In this document: positions 41,107 to 52,452 of the stretch, piece by piece
Numbering within the stretch: position 1 is the first letter of the stretch
How the letters are laid out: each line of letters starts with the position of its first letter
DNA from: Wuchereria bancrofti
Taxonomy: Eukaryota; Nematoda; Chromadorea; Rhabditida; Onchocercidae
NCBI GenBank assembly: GCA_005281725.1
Contig: SSBO01000001.1
Location: forward strand, 2,278,399-2,342,398
Direction: 5' to 3'
DNA: 64,000 bases
Program-made: the position numbers and the translations under genes
Notes under the pieces: generated by a model
What the model was told of the DNA's origin: nothing
The model's database searches: none
What the model saw: only the letters and a program-made list of their open reading frames with translations

Positions 41107-42486
41107 TCGCTCAGCAACTGCGATTATGTTTGATTATTTTCTTTTGTTTATTATGATTACCTCTTTTCGTGCATAATAGTGGGCAGTTATTAGCTAGCTC
41201 GTTATTTCTGATATGAACTGGTGGTGCTCAAAGCAATCATAAAATTGTATTGTTATACTGAACTTCGAGCTGTATAAGGTAACTAGATAATTTCATGTTC
41301 GAATCTCAAATTTTAAATTTTCTTCAAAAAGGTGTGCTGTTTTGTTTTGTTTTATATTAACTGCTCATTCCGTTCGTTACTCAAGTTTGGCGAAGCGCTT
41401 AATAATTGCATAATTCATTCAAATATGTAGTTAGGAACTATGTTTGCGTGGATATATTTCTGCAGTTTGCTTAGCTTAAATTAAAAGTTGCAATCGCTTG
41501 GACATTAAATTTGAATTCAGTCGGGCCAATGAAATGATAAGCGAAGTAAATTACTTCAAGCAACTTTTGTTGCTTTTTGATGCAAAGGAAGTTTCAGTAC
41601 TAGCCGTTTTAGAAATTAGAAATTAGCGAGTTCAATCGTTTCGTTTACAGTAAATTGTGTTCAAAATTACCCATTTTCATTTGACCTCCTATTGACTGGT
41701 AGTATTTAATTTAATATTTATTTTTATAATTCAAAGCATACTGATTAGTAGCTGTATTTGCATCACTAAGATTACAGAATGAACAACTAAAATTATAAAA
41801 AGATAAATGAACAAAATCCAAAGTGTTTCTTGTCTGTGCGATCCTTATCGTTGCTAATAAGTCGGTATTTATTACATCCTTCCCCCAAAACTATGCATTA
41901 TTTATTTGTTTTTTTTTCCTTTTTAGTAACGACAGTTTTAAACTGAACTGTAATTCATTCTGTTAAATTCCAATAGTGCTGTTGTTTTCTTACTCTTCTC
42001 TATTTAAATTTTAGTTATTGTGGAAAAAAAAATTCTTAATTATGGTGCTTGTTTTTCTGTCAGGAATTGCCGTCCTTATGTGTATGCATTTATGCGATTT
42101 CCTCAGCTATTCAGTAGTTATTGATGAATAGTTTCTGAGTGATTGATTTGTCATTACTGATAATAAATTATTTTAGCACATCTGAAGTTACTTCGTGTCA
42201 TTTATCACATGTTTTCGATTTGTATTTATCCGAATATGAAATCAGGAAATTGAAATTTGACATGAATTACATTAGAAGTTATATTTCCTGCTACGGTGAT
42301 TTCAGTGTTTTTAGTAATGAGGTAGTGGAGATGTTTTTATCTGTAATTGGGGCGTGTTTTATTGAAGTAAGTTCTCACTGGAAGTTTTTGTTGATACTTT
42401 GTATAAGTGGTAGGTTAGTATTGGAAGTCTTGCTTATTGAGCATGCAAGAAATAGCAGACTGAGGCAGATTTCATTCATTTAGAGG
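41107..42486. other. Intergenic region between DLGAP and GEMIN8
   Basis: AT-rich, about 1.4 kb. A 114-codon open frame (GTG-started, 42139-42483) runs almost to the GEMIN8 start but shows no domain or family similarity. It ends at an acceptor-like TTTAG at 42483, 3 bases before the GEMIN8 ATG. Confidence 0.5.
42474..42483 (+). other. Candidate trans-splice acceptor before GEMIN8
   Basis: TTCATTTAG ends at 42483, only 3 bases before the GEMIN8 start codon at 42487. Such short leaders are common for spliced-leader mRNAs in nematodes. Confidence 0.45.
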
Positions 42487-43878
42487 ATGTGTGACAGTAA
42501 TGTTTGGTTTATGGATGATCGACATCTAAAGAGTTTTTGGAACTATCATCGGGCAGCTTTACGGTGGTTTAAAGCACATCAAGCAGCTCGTGAATACGCG
42601 GTCAATGGTTCATCTGATACGATTAACATCAATGAAACAGATTTTCTGAACAGTAATCATTTGCCATTGCTAAGCATTTTTTTTTGGCTTTGAAAAGATT
42701 GCATTTGTATCGTTAATTCCGTGTTTTATGTGTAATTTGTTAAAATAATTTTGAATTTTGTATTTTAAATCCTCTATTTATCATTCAGGGATTATAATGG
42801 AAGCTTTAGTAGTAATAGTAACAGTGACGGATGATTAAATTTGTAATTATTTATTGTTAATCTATAACTTGTTTTTTTCTATATGTTGTAAACAGCTTTA
42901 ATTTGAATTTTAAAAATTTTCAGTCTATTATGAATTTGCCAAACTAATTGTAGAAAAGAGATTAGAATTGAGAAATGTATCGTTTCTATCGTATATCTGT
43001 AATATATTTTGTAAACAGTTTGCACTTTACAAATACAAATTTAAAAAAAAAGTGTATTTCAGCACGAACCAGCAACAACGATTCTTTATCAGATGAAAGA
43101 CAGGGATCATCTTCAGGAGATATGTGCGAAGACGTTAATATGAGTAGCGAAATGGCTGCTTTTTTCAGACAAACAATAGAGCACAGAAAACAGAGTATCT
43201 TCCAAGTTTTTGATGCTTTTTTTTTTTCAATATTCGTTTTATAGGAATCATATTTTTTTAAACCGTTTGCTGTTTTAGGAGATGCTGATCGAAGCAAAGA
43301 AGCCAAGAGATATAAGGAAGATAATTGCATCACAGAAGATCATTATGTAATGGCTGATAAGAGTAAGTTCTTTTTTTCCCTTCTATTTGCTTCTCGTTTA
43401 GGCTGAATCTTTGCTATTATGAAAATCGTACTCTTTTAGGAATATCTTGAGAGGGTAGTGTTCACCTGCAAATTGATGCTGTTGTTTATTTATTTAGATT
43501 TCATAATCTGGTTCATCTACGTCACCCAATTTAAACCATCTGTTGCTAACTTCTCTGACCAATGGAAGAATTGTCGGTGAAAGTTTTAGCATGAACTAAA
43601 TCTTAAATCATATTTAAGATGTACAAGTAACTTAAAATGAGACGATATTTTCCATCAGCCATACTGTTGCAGTTGATGTTTATGGCAACGAAAAACGATC
43701 ATTTCAACTGCCTAATGGACCTGCTGAACGACTGAAAAAGTTCGATAAAATGAAGGAATTATATGGTACTGATGCTGAGAAAATTTTGGCAATGGAAGCA
43801 CATTTAGATCTCCGATTCGAACAGAATTATTCTCAACCCGGTGCACACTTATGGCCAAATATACCACTGAAATTATAG
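42487..43878 (+). CDS. gemin8: GEMIN8-like SMN complex subunit
   Basis: Four exons (42487-42652, 43063-43194, 43279-43362, 43673-43878) encode 195 residues; human GEMIN8 has 242. The N-terminal WNYHRAALRWFKAHQAAREYA matches the W-x-x-YH-x-A-x-x-W helix of GEMIN8. The middle has an acidic MSSEMAAFFRQTIEHRKQRD segment. The C terminus has RLKKFDKMKELYGTDAEKI, LAMEAHLDLRFEQ and WPNIPLKL, which align with MKRLYGDSAAKIQAMEA and YWPVIPLKF in the human protein. GEMIN8 bridges SMN and the GEMIN6/7 dimer in snRNP assembly. The acceptor at 43672 is chosen over an upstream CAG because only it keeps the phase. Confidence 0.9.
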
Positions 43879-44098
43879 TTCTGGAAATTTCCTTGTATTT
43901 ATCAAATTGTTAATTATGTGTTATTAATGGTGTAGAACAACACTGTATTTAATGAATGGATCTGACGCGATTATTTTATGATAAACTATTTGTTAGACCG
44001 TGTTCGTAAAAAAAATCAGGATCAAAATTTCACCTTTGTTTATTTTTATTTATTGCAGTTTGCAAACATATTTGAATTTATTGTTTTCTGTTTTAATT

Positions 44099-44109
44099 TT
44101 CAAATTTAG
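44099..44109 (+). other. Candidate trans-splice acceptor before POLR1F
   Basis: TTCAAATTTAG ends at 44109, 29 bases before the next gene's ATG and 231 bases after the GEMIN8 stop codon. In a nematode operon this is where a downstream-gene spliced-leader acceptor would lie. Confidence 0.5.
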
Positions 44110-44138
44110 AAGTCTTCTCAAAATTGAAGGAATAGGAT

Positions 44139-45804
44139 ATGGGTAAGCGAAAAAGATTGGAAAATGCGGGAGCTAGCGTTAGAACCGGCGTGAAAAGGAT
44201 CAAATTACAAAATGGTGGTGATGTATTGGAAATGGGTTCAAGTGAAGCGTCGCAAAATTTCATCGGAAGGAACAAGAAAAAGATAACAAATTATCACGAT
44301 AATAAACTGAAAATGGGAATGAATCGATGTATAGGGATGAGTTATCAGAAATTAAAACGGTTTTCTTTATTTTCTTTTTTTTTTTCTTCCTTCAATTTTT
44401 ACTGTTCCAGTTAGACAATTTTCCGTGTAATGGAAATTCATTGGATGGGTCTTGATGATATTAAAAAACAAATTTATTGAATTTGTATAATATTGATAAC
44501 AGGGCAGTTTTCAAATAAGATTCTTCTTTTATTTCATGTTTTTTTATCGTTTTAAATTTACTGGCTTATTTTTATTATAAAATTACAGAATTATGACTAC
44601 AGATGCAGATTGCGATCTGCTTGTAATAGTAGAAAAGCGCCACATAACGATTGGGTGGCATCAGCTGGGCGAACCTGCTAACGCTATCAGATATATTTTA
44701 AACTCTTCACTTGGTCAGTATAGAAAATCGTAAGTTTCATGATTAGTTTTTGTAGATCCTATTCATTTTTCAACAGCAAGAACTTGTCAGCAATGTTTGT
44801 AGTTGAGGATGAACAGCACATGAAGTCGTTCCATTATTTCATATTTTAATTTTTTCCTTATTTAGACTAAGGATTAGCTATGCAGCATGCAAATTTCTAC
44901 TGAAAAAGTGAAGTTTGAAATGTAAGTTGCATGATGTAACAGATTTTAAATCTCAAATCAAAGATATTCCACTTAGAAACTAATCTAAACAAACGAATTC
45001 AATTTATTGCTTGGTTGGCTGTTTATAAAAGGGAAATAGAACAAAGTTTGATTTAATTTGAGTTGTTTTGAAATATGGTACTTGACTGCATCTTAGTTTG
45101 TTGTAAAGTTTATTTTATTAGTTAAATTCAAATCAAATTATATTTCATTGAAGCGTTACTGTTTGTTGAGAATTATATACAGTGTTATATTCTAGATTAG
45201 ACGGCATCTTATTGGCTGTGGGAAAAGTTGATATTGTTGACAAGCCGTTTTGTATTGCTGATCAACCATGCATGCACATTGATTTAAATGTAAACTGTAT
45301 TGTATTTCGCCCGAAACAAGGTCATACTTATAAATGCGTGGTAGCGGCTGTTGATAAGGTAATTTTATTTCATACGTAAAGTATGAAATTTTTTTTAAAG
45401 AGAACTCAAATTTGGAACAGTTAAATTTAAACAGGTTTTAGCAAGTGTTTATTCATTTGATCTGCCCTGTTATCCACTCCTCTTCTAGTACGCTACCTAT
45501 CGTTGTGGACTGTTCCTCAATTGTACGCAGTTATATAGTGAATGCTAAACAAATAGGAAATAATGCTTAACATTTTAAATCAGATTATTTTAACGGTCAT
45601 TGACTTTTTAATACAGTTTTATTTTAATTTTTATTCTGTTTTTTTAAGAAATTCGTAACCGCCAAACTACATAACACGATAACTTTTTTTGCACGTATGA
45701 AGAACACAGAGAAATCTCCAGAGATTGGTGACCAAGTGGTGATCAAATTTTCTCACGTCGAAATCAAAGGTTCATTGTGCCAAATAAAGGGAATGATAAC
45801 GTAA
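44139..45804 (+). CDS. RPA43/POLR1F-like RNA polymerase I subunit
   Basis: Four exons (44139-44359, 44589-44729, 45196-45358, 45649-45804) encode 226 residues. A basic Lys/Arg-rich N-terminal tail of about 70 residues is followed by a segment ending QYRKSLDGILLAVGKVDIV, which aligns with the YSESLEGVPVAYDNIKVV block of the human Pol I subunit. Next comes a beta-rich OB/S1-like domain (CIVFRPKQGHTYKCVVAAVDKK and IGDQVVIKFSHVEIKGSLCQIKG). RPA43 forms the Pol I stalk with RPA14 and recruits the initiation factor RRN3/TIF-IA. The third exon must start at 45196 (TTCTAG acceptor), because the nearby CAG acceptor gives a stop. The family call rests on a few blocks, so it is less sure than GEMIN8. 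The gene follows GEMIN8 by 260 bases on the same strand. Confidence 0.8.
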
Positions 45805-45842
45805 CGGATCATTGATAAATTGTTTCATTTTGTTAATTGTTA

Positions 45843-45848
45843 AATAAA
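45843..45848 (+). other. Polyadenylation signal AATAAA for POLR1F
   Basis: AATAAA lies 39 bases after the stop codon at 45804, a typical compact nematode 3' UTR spacing. Confidence 0.55.
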
Positions 45849-47781
45849 TTGTAAGTGACTGTTTAAAATATTTTAATAAGAGTTGAATTTTCTTTTTTGA
45901 TTTGCCATGCCATTTCATTTTGAAATGTTGAAGATTATTGATATTCAGAAGGGATGCCAGTCGTTGAAACTAATTTTTCTTTGTTTCCTTTGAAAAATAT
46001 AGCCATAAAATTGTGACGTGTTTGTTAATTGTTTTAATTGCAAGGTAAAATAAAGATAAAATAAACAAATTCAATTTTTAACAAGTCATTTTAGTAATTT
46101 TTATATTGTAATTCAAGAAACTTTGCTCTAACAAATGGTGTAAAATGATGTGACATTGAGAATGACATCAAAATGAATCCTAGTATATTGTTCATTTGTT
46201 GGTTCTATTCATGTTGAAATAATTGATTTTATGATGGTTGTTCAGTAGAAATGATCAATTATTTCTCATTGCCACTTTCATACCATCAAACTAGGAAATA
46301 AGTTAAACTGAATAATTCATCAATTACATGATAATATTTCCGATGTGTTCACACAGACATTGGAAATAGTAACGAAATCGTTCCAGCTTGACAATCAACC
46401 TTTTTCTTCTCATACATCTATTATTTTAATTAAAAAACTCGACTATTCATTGTTAACAAGTAATTATCTTTATGAGATTATCTGGAAGTAATTGTTATGG
46501 GATCGAAAGTCAGACCAGTTGCTTAAATGGCACTAACAGTGCGTTGAAACTGTTGACAATTGATCAAGCTGATAATCGATCGGCAAAAGCAAGCATTGTT
46601 GAAGTTCTCAAAACACCTGGTCACATCTATATTAGACAAATCTAATTACCGCTATACCACGAAGCCGGAAATGCCATATGGAATCTCCGTGTCGAGATGA
46701 TGAGTAAAATTAATTGGAGAAAAGATTAAAAAACTATTTGAATGAGTCGTCGAGATTTCTAAAATTCTTCAAATATTTCTTAAAGTCTAAAAAAAAATTT
46801 CCAATTACTTTTAAATATTAAATGACTAAATTTGATTAATAAATAATAAAATTTGCTATTTTTTCAAACCAAAAATTAAAATAGCTTTTTCTAAGTTTTT
46901 TTTTTTTTTTTCTAAGACTAAAAAAAATCAAATATTGTCCTTTCTCTTATTTTTATGAAAATATAAATCTACATTGAGTTTATCTGAAATGAAAAAATGC
47001 CTTGAGAAAGAGAGCAGAGGAGAGGAAGAATAGTAGCTTGAAATTATTGCAATTAATCTATAAATTCTCTCTGCCTAATTTCTCTCTCTTTGTCTTTTTC
47101 TATCATATTAGATTATCGGTGACATTTTGTGTGTTTTAAATTCAAAAAAAAAAAAAAAATATCACTAATATTTTATTTTTGAATATAATGCAAACGAACA
47201 ATAGAATAACTACAGGTGTGGAAATTCATCCTAATATTTGAAATTGTTTACAATGATAGGAAAATATTTGTGCTATAATAAGTTAAACTATTGCCTAAAC
47301 TGGAAGTAACAAGTGAAATATGTGTGAAATAGTGTAGGAAAAACTTTTCGCAACTTAAAATTGAATTTTTATGCGATTAATTTGAGATAAAATTTGTTGC
47401 AACCATCATTTATCAAATATTTTTAATTCTGACTGAGCCATTTCAGTGATGAGTCATTTAGTTAGGCAAGTGGTTAAAGTAGTTTTACACATAAAGCTTT
47501 GAAATTTTTTAAAATGTTCAAAACTTTTAGAATAAGCGGAAAATGATGGAAAGAAGAATGAGAGAAAAGTGAATAACTTCATATAATGCTTAGTAAAAAA
47601 TTGAATATTTTGAAATAAATAATGGTCAATCAAATTAACTAATCAATCATCATATAATTCAAACATCAAATAGAATTTTTTTTGCTAACGCTTAAGTAAT
47701 TAATCAACTGATGAATGAAGGAATAAATAAGCTAACAAAACAAAATATAAATAATATATAATCAACCTTTTATTATTATTA

Positions 47782-47787
47782 TTTATT
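47782..47787 (-). other. Polyadenylation signal AATAAA for RPL38
   Basis: TTTATT on the plus strand reads AATAAA on the minus strand, about 40 bases after the RPL38 stop codon. A second copy lies at 47789-47794. Confidence 0.5.
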
Positions 47788-47826
47788 GTTTTATTATTAT
47801 GATTATTAATTGTTTTATTACTATTA

Positions 47827-48036
47827 TTATTTCACTTCAATTTCAATACTTTCTGGTAATATCTCTTCTAATTTAGCAGCTATTTGTTTATCTTTAACAA
47901 CAAGAGTATAAAGATATTTGCTGCATCGTAACTTGAATTTCACGTCATCCCTGTTCCTTTTAATTTTGATCGATTTTGCATCCTTTCGTTGGATGGCATT
48001 CAGAAATGTTTTGATTTCAGTTATTTCTTGTGGCAT
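47827..48036 (-). CDS. rpl-38: 60S ribosomal protein L38
   Basis: An uninterrupted frame of 69 residues, the normal family length (human 70). The protein begins [20 protein letters not shown] and contains the diagnostic [27 protein letters not shown] block seen as [27 protein letters not shown] in animals. The C terminus ([10 protein letters not shown]) is more divergent, as usual. L38 is a small surface protein of the large ribosomal subunit. There is no intron within the frame, and AATAAA follows closely. A retrocopy is possible in principle, but the frame is intact with no decay and no poly-A tract at its 3' end. Confidence 0.96.
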   Translation of the reverse strand: MPQEITEIKTFLNAIQRKDAKSIKIKRNRDDVKFKLRCSKYLYTLVVKDKQIAAKLEEILPESIEIEVK

Positions 48037-49830
48037 TATTAACTCACAAAATTGCCAATATGATCAGTAACAAATTAAATTATCTGAAAAAAATAAATGA
48101 ATTGAAATTTTGAAAAAAAAGTAAACAAATAGATAAAATAAATAATACTGAATATACAAGGAATAAAAATGAATGTTTATGGCACAATACTAAATTACTT
48201 TTACTTAATTAGTATAGTAGATGACAAATGTATTAAATGTAAACAGCTATACAAAAGTAAACAAACATATATTATGTGCAAAAAAAATTGTTCCATTTCC
48301 AAATGCTTCAGATGGTAAACGAAATCAATTATAAAACTAAAATTTCAATTATAAATTTTGAAATTTGTAATTTATTTTGATAAGTTTCTCAATAAAATTG
48401 CTAATAGTTTCTACTATATTGAAAGTAAAAATTTGACGAAGTTTTCAAAAAATGAGAATTTCAGATTATATGCCTTAATAACCCGCTTGTATAGCAAAAC
48501 TTAATAAGATAAATATTTTACAACTAAATTTTATTGAGATTAAAACTTAGAATTAAAGTGGAATAACAAACGGTAATAGAAAGAATGGATAATTGGTTTT
48601 CACTGACCATTTATGATGACCACTGTGATAAGAGACTGATTAAGCTAGCAGTAATGATAATGTGACAAGTGTGGTATAATCGAAACGGTGATAATTTCGC
48701 ATATAAGCGTTGTTCACCACACCTAAAAGGTTAAATGATATAAATCACTTTAAATTTGAAAATAGATCAATCAAATTCAAATCAATTTATCAAAATTGCT
48801 GCATTATTAAATTTGCAAACAGTGAAAAAAGCAAAGAAGCATGATGAACCATATGAATTTGATGCATATGTTGTAAAAAGAATAAAAGATGAGAGAGATA
48901 AGTTCGCGACTATACTGGCAAGAGGTCAAGTCATTTGACCCCTTGCTGCACAATGTGTTGTGTAGAAATCGATTACCACTACTCACAACTGTTATTGATA
49001 TATAATGACTTGCAACTGACAAACTGACCACTTCCATGTGTTAGTTATATGTTAAAATAATTTTTATCATTTATCAATTATTTAAGTATGCATAGAACAA
49101 GATTTTATTTGTTGAAATTTATTTAAATTTGAATTTTAGAATTGTCAGATTTGTAATGCTAGACATTATTTTAAATATTTTTCGGCTTTATAATAATAAA
49201 AATGTTTAAATGCTTGAGTATTAATCGTTTGTATTAACTAAAAAATTAATTTCACAAAAAACAAAAATAAAAAACTTTAAATAGAAGAAATCTTTTCAGT
49301 TAGCTTACGTAGGATATAATTATTATTTATTATTATTATACTACGCAAATTTCGAGTAATTAAATGAATAAATAAACTGAATCAGTGCAATTTATAACAA
49401 TGAATTTGCTATATTAAAAAAGTAACAATTATGTGAAGAAAAAAATATGTCAAATTATGAAAATTTTCTTTTTCGTCAAAATATTTGCAACATTGCAATA
49501 ATTATTTCATTACTTAATATTAATTGGTACTAATATTTTAAACCGATTTTTGTTCACTTAATTTCATTTCCCATTATTTAACCATTCAAATTTGTCGCGC
49601 AAATTTCATACTTTCATTCATACAAAGTTAAAAATTTTCATTTCTTTTCTGTTAGAAATTAAAACTGATTGAAATAAAATGTTAATTCATATCTAAATTT
49701 AATAATAAAGAAGACGATACCCATAAACAAATTTTTGTTCAATTCCTCCAATTTTTTTCTTTTAGTTCCGTTCATCTCAAATACATTATAATAAGCATTC
49801 CATCACTCTCATTTCATTCATTCATCCATC

Positions 49831-50149
49831 CATTCATTCATTCATTCATTCATTCATTCATTCATTCATTCATTCATTCATTCATTCATTCATTCATTCA
49901 TTCATTCATTCATTCATTCATTCATTCATTCATTCATTCATTCATTCATTCATTCATTCATTCATTCATTCATTCATTCATTCATTCATTCATTCATTCA
50001 TTCATTCATTCATTCATTCATTCATTCATTCATTCATTCATTCATTCATTCATTCATTCATTCATTCATTCATTCATTCATTCATTCATTCATTCATTCA
50101 TTCATTCATTCATTCATTCATTCATTCATTCATTCATTCATTCATTCAT
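49831..50149. repeat. (CATT)n array, about 80 perfect units
   Basis: About 319 bases of uninterrupted CATT/TTCA repeat, preceded by a short imperfect part (49813-49830) with two CATC variants. Plus-strand frames are open through the array (His-Ser-Phe-Ile period); minus-strand frames are closed by TGA. Confidence 0.97.
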
Positions 50150-50341
50150 ACACTTTTTATATTTTAAATAATATTATTTGAATGAACTTTGAACCATTCT
50201 TTGAAATTTCGTCCATACCAATAAATTATAATCTGTCTGACAAAACGATCATAATTGTTTTATTCTAATATGATACGATATATCTGGTCCGTCATTTCGT
50301 CATCCTAATAGAGGAGCACAGTTAGGATATTGACTTTAAGT

Positions 50342-50368
50342 TCTCTCTGTCTCTCTCTCTCTCTCTCT
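50342..50368. repeat. (CT)n microsatellite
   Basis: Pyrimidine dinucleotide tract of about 13 units, lying about 170 bases before a purine GA tract of the opposite polarity. Confidence 0.9.
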
Positions 50369-50537
50369 TAGCAAATTATATTCATTTCAATTTTTATTGC
50401 CGATTTGTGTCCCATAAAAAAGTGCCATAATTGTCAGCTAATGGTGTCTCCTGGAGAATCCTTTTTCATTCACAGCATTTGTAGTGTTTCTTATTTAGGC
50501 GCAAATATTAACTTACGGAGCGAGAGTGGCTGCTAAA

Positions 50538-50566
50538 GGAGAGAGGGAGAGAGAGAGAGAGAGAGG
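50538..50566. repeat. (GA)n microsatellite
   Basis: Interrupted GA tract of about 14 units. It is complementary in sense to the CT tract at 50342-50368. Confidence 0.9.
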
Positions 50567-51100
50567 AAGACGAAGGCAAGAGAGTATTAAGCAGGTATCC
50601 GTGATATGAACTGATAAGAAGCTATCCAGGTGGTGGAGTGACTATGCTCACCTTAACCGTCCTCCAGTTCCATGGCTACCTGCAGGTCATCACGTCATTC
50701 ATCTAGATGACTATGACAGTCTCCTAATTCAGGTCAACGTGCAATGGGATGTTACCTGATTGTGTAAATCATCAATGGTCTAAAATCAGCTTTCACAAGA
50801 TAACATTTCATGTGATGAACACAAATTTAACATCTCTATGTGAATATGTATATAATTAACATTTGGTCATAGTAACTAGATGGCATGAAAGGTCAATCTG
50901 TCATCTGACACATACTATTATCATCAAAGTATGATGATTGCGAAGATCGGACAATCTCTCCAATCTATGCACATATGCGCCTCTGTCTAGATGAACGATG
51001 AACAATCCCACTTCTAATGCTTATGCATTTTTTTATTCTAAACACGTTTATTGCATTGCGGATGTGCGCAAAAGGATTTCTGTATGCCTACGTGAATATG

Positions 51101-51121
51101 TATATATATATATATATATAT
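51101..51121. repeat. (TA)n microsatellite
   Basis: About ten TA units in intergenic DNA upstream of FMNL. Confidence 0.9.
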
Positions 51122-52375
51122 TTTTCTGCGTGTGCACGTGATATATGTTTGTAATAAGAATATAATGCGCTTGGCTATATGGAGACGTGTTATTGTTTAC
51201 GGTATGCACGTATTAGTGCGACTGTTAGTTGCATGAACTCAGTTCATAATGAGTGGGTGCAATTGTCCACTGTTATAATGGACAACGTCAATTCATGTGC
51301 GCCATTATGTGGTTTATTTGTTACACGAACGTTTGCTGTTTGTATCGTATCATTGTGATTACAATGTTTCATTAATATTCAGATTATTTATTTAAATGTC
51401 TCAGAATTTTAATTTGTATGTACTCAACTAAATTGTTTTTTTTTCTTTTTCTTTCTTTCTTTCTCCCTCTCTTAAAGAGACTCTTACTCATCATTTTTCC
51501 GTTTTGCACAATACACGTTTTCCAACATTATCACGTGCCATCGTTTATCACGTATTACCTTATCTTCCTCACTTTTTAAATAATTTCCTCTCGAAATTCA
51601 AATAATTAATCAATGATCTATTTTGCCGCCTATTTCTTTCTTTATATTTCTCACTTATTTACTTGAAAATAAATTATTTTATTCCAAGGATGTGGTATAT
51701 TTTCTCTAATTTTAATTTTGCATTCAGTTTCGTTTTGAATTTATTTCAATTTTATCATTTCCACTAATAGTATTACTCGAATTCATCAGCGATTGAAGAT
51801 TAAAGGGAAAAGAGGAGTTGAATAAATTAGTGAATGAAAAGTAACGTTAATATTTTAACTTACTCGAGAAACTTGTACAAAAAGAGGAATTGTTGGACAT
51901 GACTTGGCCTATGACACTTCTGTCAAACTGTTGACATGATGTGACGACATTGATTTATTTCAAATTGAAAATTGTTTTTTGCCGGATTTTGAAACTAAAC
52001 TTTCAGAAAATTAATGTTGTTTGTTCGAAGGCGCATATTTCAAAGCTGAAAATGAGAGAGAGGGAGACAGAAAGTGAGCAAGAGAGAGAGGAAGCGATAA
52101 TGAGAAAGAAACTGTCATTTATAGAATGAATAATGAAATTGACAGTATCGTAAATTACTCTCACGCTTTCTTTTATTTTCTAATTATTAAATATATCTTA
52201 CAAATTGATTCACAAGAGCTGAGAATATTTCTCTCTATTATCTCTCTCTTTTTCTTTCGCTTTTTTTTGAAGTTATGTTTTTAAATGATTATTGTTTTGT
52301 TATAATGACCAAGTGCTTAATTTTATAGACTATTGTTTTTCTTTTCTTTTTTTTGATTACTGCCCAAATAGTATA

Positions 52376-52385
52376 TTTTTTTCAG
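52376..52385 (+). other. Candidate trans-splice acceptor upstream of FMNL
   Basis: TTTTTTTCAG ends at 52385, 67 bases before the FMNL start codon, with no coding exon recognised upstream. It could mark a spliced-leader site or a 5' UTR intron. Confidence 0.45.
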
Positions 52386-52452
52386 ATTGCTGACAAGAAG
52401 AGAGATTATTAACGACAAATTTACATTTGGCACTTTGAAGAAACGATCGATA

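Larger units (their letters stand above)
45805..47826. other. Convergent intergenic region
   Basis: AT-rich spacer between the 3' ends of POLR1F (plus) and RPL38 (minus). It contains polyadenylation-like signals for both genes and T/A homopolymer tracts near 46895-46912 and 47143-47159. No coding frame was recognised. Confidence 0.6.
48037..52452. other. Divergent intergenic region between RPL38 and FMNL
   Basis: About 4.4 kb separating the minus-strand RPL38 start from the plus-strand FMNL start. It holds a very long CATT array, CT and GA tracts of opposite polarity, and a TA tract. One 60-codon frame at 48756-48938 is noted separately. No gene can be supported. Confidence 0.6.

Noticed and set aside
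42139..42483. 114-codon plus-strand open frame just before GEMIN8
   Set aside because: It starts with GTG, has no recognisable domain, and ends at the likely trans-splice acceptor of GEMIN8. It cannot join GEMIN8 with conservation support, so I treat it as chance.
45183..45195. Acceptor TATACAG at 45182 for POLR1F exon 3
   Set aside because: It puts a stop codon in the joined frame. The TTCTAG acceptor at 45195 restores the conserved SLDGI block.
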